Of a stretch of 64,000 nt of DNA, positions 42,701-48,780 are shown piece after piece; within the stretch, counting starts at the first letter, position 1; each line of letters starts with the position of its first letter. The DNA is from Falsiroseomonas tokyonensis. GTDB taxonomy: Bacteria; Pseudomonadota; Alphaproteobacteria; Acetobacterales; Acetobacteraceae. Where the stretch lies: NCBI RefSeq assembly GCF_019024325.1, contig NZ_JAFNJS010000008.1:1-64000 (forward strand). Reading direction: 5' to 3'. A model generated the notes under the pieces. The model had not been told where the DNA came from and did no database searches. It worked only from the letters and a program-made list of their open reading frames with translations. The position numbers and the translations under genes are program-made.

Positions 42701-42948
42701 CGCCCGGCCCGCGCCCGGACGGCGCGCCGCAGGAAGGCCGCCGCGACGATCGCGGTCCGCCGCGCGGCCCGCGGCCCGGGGGAAACAACGGTGGCAAGCC
42801 GGGGGGTGGCGACCGCTTCCCGCGCCAGGATCGCGACCGCGACCGGGATCGCGGCGGGGACCGGGGTGCGCCGCGCGAATGGTCCTCCGGCCCCAAGCCG
42901 GAATCGCCCTTCGCCGTCCTCGCCCAGCTGAAGCTGCGCAAGGACTGA
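39778..42948 (+). CDS. SUV3-like DEAD/DExH RNA helicase with RG-rich tail
   Basis: A 1056-residue helicase related to mitochondrial SUV3. Walker A is GPTNTGKT (residues 26-33), the DExH-type motif is DEIQ (108-111), and the second RecA domain has VATDAIGMGLNMDVDHIAF and QIAGRAGRG. The middle region (about 330-800) is helical. Residues 830-1056 are a disordered tail dense in R, G, P and D with serial RGEN units, probably for RNA or protein contact. ATG 39778 is preferred, with MSDHH at 39793 as an alternative. It runs straight into the S4-protein gene 4 bp downstream, suggesting a joint RNA-metabolism role. Confidence 0.88.
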   Translation: MLNTPMSDHHMSHGQMFAPRVRAVLGPTNTGKTHLAITRLLAHASGIIGFPLRLLARENYDRMVAAKGEKYVALITGEEKIVPPEARWFACTVEAMPLDRRAEFVAVDEIQLCADADRGHIFTDRLLHARGMVETMFLGAETIRPLLQRLVPQAEIETRPRLSQLTHSGPAKLTKLPPRSAVVAFSAAEVYAIAEAIRRRRGGCAVVMGRMSPRTRNAQVALYQNREVDFLVATDAIGMGLNMDVDHIAFADLQKFDGHQIRALNAQEAAQIAGRAGRGMRDGTFGTTAECPALPEELARQIEGHAFEPLTQIAWRNSDLDFASIDGLLDSLAAAPPTPGLAKGNDAVDHITLNALSRESEIRELARGRARVRLLWEACQVPDFRKIADDSHTRLCAKIFGHLATDGRLPGDWVAGNIASLGNVEGDLDTLMARLATIRIWSYIAARADWIADAATQQAEARKAEEAVSDALHERLIARFVDRRAAHLIRRLDDTEETLLSAVTRQGEVVVEGHTVGRVTGFHFQPDPEATKEEDKRLVLRAARRALREEIPRRLAALETAKDEAFTLTPQHRVVWDTAEIARLRPGPEPLKPHVDVIATEFLDNAQRERVRVRLAAWLDSLVKRELGGLEAIEAKAAEDNTLRGPAFRLREAMGLAPGATEREIPAELRARLKTIGIRAGRYAMYLPDVLKPRAMGLRAQLWALRRNIPTPLLPNPGLVSVTLPETPLPAPEDPNTPRGPEGWPQGFAVMAGWLPAGRVLLRLDVAERIAGELGYLTRRAPAPVPDGLASRLGVKGETLPMALEAMGFRLMPSPPLEEGQFGPPVPARISAVRQDRPAQRGPRRDGRGESRGENRGENRGENRGEQPRGPRPERGPRPEGPRPVYFGPPIPPELRPARPEGPRTEGQRHGPRQDGPRRDGPRRERVDHGPRRDWRVDGLPPGVSPPPEGGAEAPRPERGGQDRPRFEGPRRNGPPGPRPDGAPQEGRRDDRGPPRGPRPGGNNGGKPGGGDRFPRQDRDRDRDRGGDRGAPREWSSGPKPESPFAVLAQLKLRKD
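42320..42385 (+). repeat. Tandem RGEN-coding repeat in the helicase tail
   Basis: About five 12-bp units (GGCGAAAATCGG type) encode R-G-E-S/N/Q tetrapeptides in the disordered tail of the helicase. Confidence 0.55.
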
Positions 42949-42952
42949 CCGG

Positions 42953-43267
42953 GTGGCGGCGGAGGCCGGCTGGCAGCGGCTCGACCTCTGGCTCTGGTGC
43001 GCGCGCACGGCCAAGACGCGCACGGAATGCGCCCGGCAGGTCGAGGCCGGGCGGGTGCGGGTGAACAGCCAGCGCACCGACAAGCCGCACTACAAGCTGC
43101 GCCCCGGCGATGTGCTGACCTTCGGCATGGGCAGCGAAATCCGCGTCTGGCGCGTGCTTTTCCTGGCCAGCCGCCGCGGTCCCGCGAGCGAGGCGCGCGG
43201 CCTCTATGAGGACCTCTCGGACCCGTCCCCCGTGGCCGCGGCCGTGCCGGACCCCGAGCCGGGCTGA
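42953..43267 (+). CDS. S4-domain RNA-binding protein (Hsp15-like)
   Basis: A 104-residue protein starting with GTG, 4 bp after the helicase stop. Residues 7-70 form an S4 domain: RLDLWLWCARTAKTRTECARQVEAGRVRVN, DKPHYKLRPGDVLTFG. E. coli Hsp15 with the same fold rescues blocked 50S subunits carrying nascent chains. The acidic and Pro-rich end is probably disordered. The tight link to the helicase suggests a shared RNA or ribosome role. Confidence 0.88.
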   Translation: MAAEAGWQRLDLWLWCARTAKTRTECARQVEAGRVRVNSQRTDKPHYKLRPGDVLTFGMGSEIRVWRVLFLASRRGPASEARGLYEDLSDPSPVAAAVPDPEPG

Positions 43268-43390
43268 TGTTGCGGTGCGGCGCTTGCCTTGCAGGCGGCG
43301 CTGGGCCATGTGGGGCTGGCCGCGCCCCGAACATGGCGCGGCGGTGGAGCGGCCGATGGGCGCCGCCCCGCATCCCCGCCGGAGGCGCAG

Positions 43391-43723
43391 TTGACCTACG
43401 TCGTCACCGAGAACTGCATCAAGTGCAAGTACATGGACTGCGTGGAAGTCTGTCCGGTGGACTGCTTCTATGTCGGCGAGAATATGCTCGTCATCCATCC
43501 GGATGAGTGCATCGATTGCGGCGTCTGCGAGCCGGAATGCCCCGCCGAGGCCATCCTGCCCGACAGCGACGACAAGGCCACCGCCTGGGTCGAGCTGAAC
43601 CGCACCTATGCCACGCAATGGCCGAACATCACCCGCAAGGGCGAGGCCCCGGCCGATGCGGATGAGTGGAAGGACAAGCCCGGCAAGAAGGACCTGTTCG
43701 ACCCCGCCCCCGGCAAGGCCTGA
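43391..43723 (+). CDS. fdxA: Ferredoxin FdxA (7Fe-type)
   Basis: A 110-residue ferredoxin with one 3Fe-4S and one 4Fe-4S cluster: [20 protein letters not shown] and [14 protein letters not shown] supply the cysteines. The sequence around the N terminus, [21 protein letters not shown], is exactly the usual family start but the codon is TTG; the GGAGG site 5 bp upstream supports it over the ATG at 43289, which would add 34 foreign residues. fdxA followed by carD is a common alphaproteobacterial order. Confidence 0.93.
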   Translation: MTYVVTENCIKCKYMDCVEVCPVDCFYVGENMLVIHPDECIDCGVCEPECPAEAILPDSDDKATAWVELNRTYATQWPNITRKGEAPADADEWKDKPGKKDLFDPAPGKA

Positions 43724-43956
43724 CGCCCTGCCGCGGCGCGGTCGCATGGGCTGAGACGCGCTCTTCTGCCCCCGATTCGCCCGGGGGTGGCAATTCGCGC
43801 AGGTTTGTATTATATTATCAATGGGATCGGGAACCGCGAGCACCCCTCCGCGGCTATACCGCCCATCGGGTCCATGACATGCCCAGGGATGGGGCCGCCT
43901 CCGCCAGTGGCGCGGGTGGTTGGCCTTCTTCATGGGATGCAAAAGCGGGTGGCCAT
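43724..43956 (+). promoter_or_regulatory. fdxA-carD intergenic region with AT-rich promoter-like block
   Basis: The 233-bp gap contains a 6-bp GC hairpin (CCCCCG 43769-43774 with CGGGGG 43782-43787), possibly ending the fdxA transcript, and then the AT-rich block TTTGTATTATATTATC (43804-43819), which offers -10 boxes (TATTAT) but no clear -35. It is the likely carD promoter. Confidence 0.4.
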
Positions 43957-44730
43957 ATGAAACAATCCGCCCCGGCGAAGACCGGCCAGACCGACGCCGA
44001 GGCCGCGGGACGTTCCGCCAAGGCCGCCGCCAAGCCGGAGAAGGCTGCCGCGGCCAAGGCCGTGACGCCGCCGCTGCCGGCGCGCCAGGACAGCCCCCCG
44101 CCGCCGCACCGGCCGCCTACGCGCGCCGGCGCCATGGCCGCCAATTCCCCGCGCCCGCCCATCTTCCCGCCGCGCGGTGGTCCCCGGGTGGAAGACCCCG
44201 AGGATGGCAGCCCGCCGCCGCCGCCCAGGCCCAAGGGCCCGCCCGTGGAATTCAAGGCCGGGGACCACGTGGTCTACCCGACCCACGGCGTCGGCCAGGT
44301 TCAGGGCATCGAGGAAATGCCCGTCGCCGGCATGTCCCTGAAGGTGATCATCGTCACCTTCGAGGAGAACCGCATGACGCTCCGGGTGCCGGTGAACAAG
44401 GCCGCATCCTCTGGCCTGCGTAAGCTGGCCACCGGCGACCAGATGAACGAGGCGCTGGAAGTGCTGCGCGGCCGCGCCCGCATCAAGCGCACCATGTGGT
44501 CCCGCCGCGCCCAGGAATACGAGGCGAAGATCAACTCCGGCGACCCCATCGCCATCGCCGAGGTGGTGCGCGACCTGCACCGCAATGCCGGCCAGCCGGA
44601 CCAGTCCTTCTCCGAACGGCAGATCTACGAACAGGCGCTCGACCGCCTGGCCGCCGAACTCGCCGCGATCGACCGCACCGACAAGGCCGCGGCCTCCGAG
44701 AAGCTGCTGACCTTTCTGAAGGCGGCCTGA
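43957..44730 (+). CDS. carD: CarD family transcription factor with long N-terminal extension
   Basis: A 257-residue protein. Residues 95-257 are CarD: the RNA-polymerase-interacting domain starts [27 protein letters not shown] and the helical DNA-contacting domain reads [19 protein letters not shown] and [17 protein letters not shown]. CarD stabilises open promoter complexes, above all at rRNA promoters. Residues 1-95 are an Ala/Lys/Pro-rich, probably disordered extension not present in most relatives. ATG 43957 is used; a later ATG at 44131 (MAANSPRP) would still leave a short extension. Confidence 0.92.
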   Translation: MKQSAPAKTGQTDAEAAGRSAKAAAKPEKAAAAKAVTPPLPARQDSPPPPHRPPTRAGAMAANSPRPPIFPPRGGPRVEDPEDGSPPPPPRPKGPPVEFKAGDHVVYPTHGVGQVQGIEEMPVAGMSLKVIIVTFEENRMTLRVPVNKAASSGLRKLATGDQMNEALEVLRGRARIKRTMWSRRAQEYEAKINSGDPIAIAEVVRDLHRNAGQPDQSFSERQIYEQALDRLAAELAAIDRTDKAAASEKLLTFLKAA

Positions 44731-44801
44731 CGGGCTTCCGGCGGCCAGGCGCGCATGGCATCTGGCATGCGCGCCATTCGCCGCGGGAGACGCAACGAAC
44801 C

Positions 44802-45719
44802 ATGCCGCATCTGACTCCCCATCTGGCGCCCCATCTGCGGCGGCTGGAGGCCGAGGCCATCGGCATCCTCCGCGAAACCGCGGCCAGCTTCCGCAACCCG
44901 GTCCTGCTCTATTCCATCGGCAAGGACAGCTCCGTCGTCCTGCAGCTGGCGATGAAGGCCTTCGCCCCAGGCAAGCCGCCCTTCCGCCTGCTGCACATCG
45001 CCACCGGCTGGGATTTCCGGGCGATGCTGGAGTTCCGGGATCGCCGCATGGCGGAACTCGGCCTCGACTGCATCGTCCATACCAATCCGGACGGCCTAGC
45101 CCGCGGCATTGGGCCCCTCACCCATGGCTCGCAGCTGCACATGTCGGTCATGGGCACCGAGGCCTTGAAGCAGGCGCTCGACGCGCATGGCTTCGACGCG
45201 GCCATCGGCGGCGCCCGGCGGGACGAGGAAAAGGCCCGCGCCAAGGAACGCGTCTTCTCCTTCCGCGCGCCAGGCCATGTCTGGGACCCGCGTGGCCAGC
45301 GGCCAGAATTGTGGGGCCTCTACAACACGCGCATCAACCAGGGCGAGGGCATGCGCGTCTTCCCCCTGTCCAACTGGACCGAATTCGACGTCTGGGACTA
45401 TATCGCAGCCGAATCGATCCCTGTTGTGCCGCTGTATTTCGCCGCCCCCCGGCCGATGGTGCGCCGCAGCGGCGCCCTCATCATGCGCGACGACGACCGG
45501 ATGCCGCTGGAACCCGGCGAGGTCGAGGAAACCCTCTGGGTCCGCTTCCGCACCATGGGCGACTGGCCGCTGACCGGCGCGCATGAAAGCCGCGCCGAAA
45601 CGCTCGACCAGGTGCTGGCCGAAATCCGCGACAGCCGCACCAGCGAACGCCAGGGCCGCCTGATCGACACCGACCAGGAGGCGTCGATGGAACGCAAGAA
45701 GAAAGAGGGATATTTTTAG
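44802..45719 (+). CDS. cysD: Sulfate adenylyltransferase subunit 2
   Basis: A complete 305-residue CysD, the catalytic subunit of ATP sulfurylase in sulfate assimilation. The PP-loop SIGKDSS lies at 38-44, [12 protein letters not shown] and [21 protein letters not shown] follow, and the end [11 protein letters not shown] matches the usual CysD terminus. Normally cysN or cysNC, encoding the GTPase partner, follows directly. Here a foreign-looking gene follows after 25 bp. The last codons (AAGAAAGAGGGATATTTT) are markedly AT-richer than the rest of the gene, as if the 3' end had been joined to the incoming DNA. Confidence 0.94.
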   Translation: MPHLTPHLAPHLRRLEAEAIGILRETAASFRNPVLLYSIGKDSSVVLQLAMKAFAPGKPPFRLLHIATGWDFRAMLEFRDRRMAELGLDCIVHTNPDGLARGIGPLTHGSQLHMSVMGTEALKQALDAHGFDAAIGGARRDEEKARAKERVFSFRAPGHVWDPRGQRPELWGLYNTRINQGEGMRVFPLSNWTEFDVWDYIAAESIPVVPLYFAAPRPMVRRSGALIMRDDDRMPLEPGEVEETLWVRFRTMGDWPLTGAHESRAETLDQVLAEIRDSRTSERQGRLIDTDQEASMERKKKEGYF

Positions 45720-45744
45720 AGTTTGCGATCTTTAGGAGGTTAAG

Positions 45745-46779
45745 GTGCCGAGCGATTATACCGTTGCGAGGATACGTGGCCGCCTTCATCTCAGCGAACT
45801 TATTGCCCTGAACGATTTCATATGGTCAGCGAATACACCTAAAGTGCTTATCGATTTCGACGGATACAGCCACTCGTCGATATTTGATCTAACGTTTCTT
45901 GCCCACCAAATAAAAGCAATTCAGCTAAAGAAAAAAATTCGAGTTGAGTCTATTAACGACGATCACATGTCGTGGGCGCGCGGCATGAACTTCTTCTCTG
46001 TCAGTGGAACCGACTGGGCCTCCCAGGTTTCTGCGAACCGCGGTGACGGGCATAATTTCATACCCATCACCATTATTGAGTGCGGCAAAAGCGGCTCAGC
46101 CTTATCCCGCACAGAAATGAACGAGGAAATCGACAGGCACGCCTCGAAGCTTGCGAAGGTACTGCTGCACCTCGGCTCGGGCCCGACCTACGACACAATC
46201 CAGTATACTTTTCGTGAGGTGATACGTAACATATTTGAGCATAGTGGCGCGAAGACTTTTTTGATGTCTGGCCAGTACTACCCGAGCCATGGCAACGTTC
46301 AAATTGTTATAGCGGATACGGGCCTCGGCATACCTAATTCACTTCGCTTTAACAAATCCTTTAAAAATCTGTCGGATCGCGATGCACTCCAGATCGCCCT
46401 AATGCCGGGCGTTTCAGGCAACGCGAGCGCCATGCGTCGGGAACGGACGGATATCTGGCAGAATTCTGGCTATGGACTCTACATGATGACAAGACTTGCC
46501 CGGAATCGCGGAATGATGACGGTGATTAGCGGCAATAATGTCATTCACATAAACAATAGCGACGACGCGCGACCCGCAAAAGAGAACTTCACCATCTCTA
46601 ATTTCTCGGGGACACTTATTCGCCTAGGCATCAAGATCGATGATATGGACCTCGCACCGAAGCTGCAGGAGTGGGCAGAGGAGGGCAAGATTATCGCTCG
46701 TGACATCGCCGGCGCGAAACAGTTGGACGCGAGCGCGGCATCGCTTCTTCTAAGGCGCGATTTTGAGAGAAATATGTAG
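45745..46779 (+). CDS. STAS-like plus GHKL ATPase protein, horizontally acquired
   Basis: A 344-residue protein starting with GTG, with a strong TAGGAGG site. Residues 1-85 look like a STAS-like alpha/beta fold (KVLIDFDGYSHSSIFDLTFLAHQIK). Residues 130-300 carry a Bergerat-fold ATP site: N-box EVIRN (158-162, within REVIRNIFEHSG), G1 box DTGLG (191-195) and G2 box NSGYG (240-244). There is no histidine-kinase dimerisation domain and no membrane segment. A STAS-plus-ATPase pairing is known from anti-sigma switches and from several defence-linked proteins. GC content and codon use differ sharply from all neighbours (many ATA, TTA and AAT codons), so transfer is likely. Exact function unknown. 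Confidence 0.8.
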   Translation: MPSDYTVARIRGRLHLSELIALNDFIWSANTPKVLIDFDGYSHSSIFDLTFLAHQIKAIQLKKKIRVESINDDHMSWARGMNFFSVSGTDWASQVSANRGDGHNFIPITIIECGKSGSALSRTEMNEEIDRHASKLAKVLLHLGSGPTYDTIQYTFREVIRNIFEHSGAKTFLMSGQYYPSHGNVQIVIADTGLGIPNSLRFNKSFKNLSDRDALQIALMPGVSGNASAMRRERTDIWQNSGYGLYMMTRLARNRGMMTVISGNNVIHINNSDDARPAKENFTISNFSGTLIRLGIKIDDMDLAPKLQEWAEEGKIIARDIAGAKQLDASAASLLLRRDFERNM

Positions 46780-46798
46780 CCGCAATTCGCCTGACGGA

Positions 46799-47335
46799 TC
46801 AGCTCAGCTCGTACTCCACCTCCGGCACGTAATGCGCCGCCTCCTTGCCGAGGTAGGAGGAGAAGAGCACGAAATTATCGATCGGCACCGGCGGCGACCG
46901 GAACAGGCTGTGGGCGTGGATGAAGCCGATCAGCTTGTGCGTCTCCGCCTTGTCGGTCCGTGCCAGGGTCACATGCGGCGCGAAGCGGCGGCGTTCCGGC
47001 TCCAGCCCCACGCGCTGCAGGGCCGTCTCCACCTTGGACTGCAGCCGGGTCAGCGCCTCGCTGCGCTCCGCCGTGATGTGGATGGACTGGATCCGCCCGC
47101 CCTTCTCGAAGGTGCCGATGCCCGCCAGCGCCAGTTCGAAGCGCGGGGCGCGGATGGCGGCCAGCGCCGCATCCACCTCCTCCGCCTGCCAGCTCTCGAT
47201 CTCGCCGATGAAGCGGAGCGTCAGGTGGTAGTTCTCCGGCGGCACCCAGCGGGCGCCGGGGATGCCGCCGGCCAGGGCGGCCAGCTGGGCCTTCACCTCG
47301 TCGGGCAGGGCCAGGGCGACGAAAAGGCGAATCAT
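46799..47335 (-). CDS. thpR: RNA 2',3'-cyclic phosphodiesterase (LigT family)
   Basis: A 178-residue 2H phosphoesterase. The two H-x-T-x motifs that give the family its name are present: HLTL at residues 37-40 and HVTL at about 120-123. The start MIRLFVALALPDEV is canonical. Such enzymes open 2',3'-cyclic phosphates on RNA ends. It is convergent with the AT-rich gene, 19 bp away, and returns to the GC-rich composition of the chromosome, marking the island's right limit. Confidence 0.93.
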   Translation of the reverse strand: MIRLFVALALPDEVKAQLAALAGGIPGARWVPPENYHLTLRFIGEIESWQAEEVDAALAAIRAPRFELALAGIGTFEKGGRIQSIHITAERSEALTRLQSKVETALQRVGLEPERRRFAPHVTLARTDKAETHKLIGFIHAHSLFRSPPVPIDNFVLFSSYLGKEAAHYVPEVEYELS

Positions 47336-47365
47336 GGTCTGGCCCTCCGCGACTCCGAGGTCCCC

Positions 47366-48013
47366 TCAGCCTGGAGCAGAGCGGGCCGCGCGGTCCAGTA
47401 GCGTTTCGATGGCAGGCAGCATCCGCTCCGCCAGCACCTGCGCCCCGCGCGGATTAGGATGGATGCGGTCCGCCTGGTTCAGCGCCGGGTCGCCCGCCAC
47501 GCCCTCCAGCAGGAAGGGGTAGAAGACCATGTCGGGCCGCGCCTCCGCCAGGTCCGAGAAGACCGCGGCGAAGTCACGCCCGTAATCGGCACCCAGATTG
47601 GGCGGCGCGATCATGCCGGCCAGCAGGGTCGGGATTCCCCGCGCCGCCAGCCCGTCCAGGATGGCGGTCAGGTTGGCGCGCATCTGCGCCGGCGTCAGGC
47701 CGCGCAGCGCGTCATTGCCGCCCAGGGCCACGATCGCCGCATCCGGATTGTCGGCCAGCGCCCATTCCAGCCTGGCCCTGCCGCCCGCCGTGGTATCGCC
47801 GGACACGCCGGCATCGATCACCCGCACATTCCGCCCGCGGTCCCGCAGCAGCGCCTGGATGCGCGCCGGCGGCCCCTCGGACCGCGCCAGCCCGTAGCCG
47901 GCGGTGATGGAATCGCCCAGCATCAGCAGGCGGATCTCCCGCCCCGCCCCCTGCGCGGCGGCGCCCTTCGTTCCGGCCAGCAATACTCCGAAACCAAGCG
48001 CCGCCTTTTGCAG
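47366..48013 (-). CDS. SGNH arylesterase/lysophospholipase, TesA-like; start uncertain
   Basis: A GDSL/SGNH hydrolase: block I LLMLGDSITAGYG, block III GGNDALRG and block V DRIHPNPRG with the catalytic Asp-His. A signal-peptide-like stretch (ALQKAALGFGVLLAGTKGAAAQG) precedes it, so it is periplasmic. No ATG or GTG lies in this frame before the signal region. An ATG at 48030 is one base out of frame, and a single extra G in the GGG run at 48026-48028 would give MGRRVALQ, so a one-base deletion or sequencing slip is likely; CTG 48013 or TTG 47983 are the in-frame alternatives. It is divergent from the YbbA-like ATPase, like E. coli tesA. Confidence 0.8.
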   Translation of the reverse strand: MQKAALGFGVLLAGTKGAAAQGAGREIRLLMLGDSITAGYGLARSEGPPARIQALLRDRGRNVRVIDAGVSGDTTAGGRARLEWALADNPDAAIVALGGNDALRGLTPAQMRANLTAILDGLAARGIPTLLAGMIAPPNLGADYGRDFAAVFSDLAEARPDMVFYPFLLEGVAGDPALNQADRIHPNPRGAQVLAERMLPAIETLLDRAARSAPG

Positions 48014-48065
48014 CGCAACACGCCGCCCATATGAGATGACATCGCCGTAACAGGATTTTTGGCCC

Positions 48066-48776
48066 GTGACCCCACCTGCCTCACCGCTGATCGCAGCATC
48101 CGGGCTCGTCTTCACCGCCCAGGCGGCCTCGGGCCCGGTGCATGTGCTGCGGGGCGTGGACCTCTCGGTCCAGGCCGGGGAGGCGGTGGGCATCGTGGGG
48201 CCTTCGGGCTCGGGCAAGACATCGCTCCTCATGCTGCTGGCCGGGCTGGAAACGCCGAGCGCGGGGCGCCTGGCGGTGGCCGGGCGGGATCTGGGGGCGC
48301 TGGACGAGGATGCGCTGGCCCGCTTCCGTCGCGACGAGGTGGGGATCGTCTTCCAGGCTTTCCACCTGGTGCCCACCATGACGGCGCTGGAGAATGCCGC
48401 CATGCCGCTGGAATTCGCCGGGCGCCGCGACGCCTTCGAAAAGGCGGCGGAGGCGCTGAAGACCGTCGGCCTCGGCCACCGGCTGGATCACTACCCCGGC
48501 CAGATGTCGGGTGGGGAGCAGCAGCGCGTGGCACTCGCCCGCGCCGTGGTGGCGGAGCCCCGGCTGATCCTGGCGGATGAGCCCACCGGCAATCTGGATC
48601 GCGCCACCGGCACGGTGGTGATGGACCTGCTCTTCGGCCTGCGCGCGCGGCTCGGCACCACTTTGCTGCTGATCACCCATGACCCGGCGCTGGCCGAGCG
48701 CTGCGGCCGGCAGGTGCGGATGGAGGATGGGCGCATCGTCTCCGACACTGCCGGCCTGAAGCTGGCGGCGGAATAG
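48066..48776 (+). CDS. ABC transporter ATP-binding protein, YbbA/LolD-like
   Basis: A 236-residue ATPase of the MacB/LolD group. Walker A GPSGSGKTS, Q-loop FQAFHLVPTMTALENAAMPLEF, signature MSGGEQQRVALARA, Walker B LILADEPTGNLD and the H-loop LLITHD are all present. It starts with GTG and is followed 4 bp later by its FtsX-type permease. The layout, with a divergent TesA-like esterase, matches E. coli tesA-ybbA-ybbP, a set whose cargo is not settled. Confidence 0.9.
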   Translation: MTPPASPLIAASGLVFTAQAASGPVHVLRGVDLSVQAGEAVGIVGPSGSGKTSLLMLLAGLETPSAGRLAVAGRDLGALDEDALARFRRDEVGIVFQAFHLVPTMTALENAAMPLEFAGRRDAFEKAAEALKTVGLGHRLDHYPGQMSGGEQQRVALARAVVAEPRLILADEPTGNLDRATGTVVMDLLFGLRARLGTTLLLITHDPALAERCGRQVRMEDGRIVSDTAGLKLAAE

Positions 48777-48780
48777 CGCC

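Noticed and set aside
39661-43083. 1140-codon open frame antisense to the helicase
   Set aside because: No recognisable domain; shadow of the helicase's third-position GC.
44802-45719. CysD as a DndC-type phosphorothioation enzyme linked to the GHKL gene
   Set aside because: The sequence is a full canonical CysD, including PP-loop and KKKEGYF end, and no other dnd-type gene is present.
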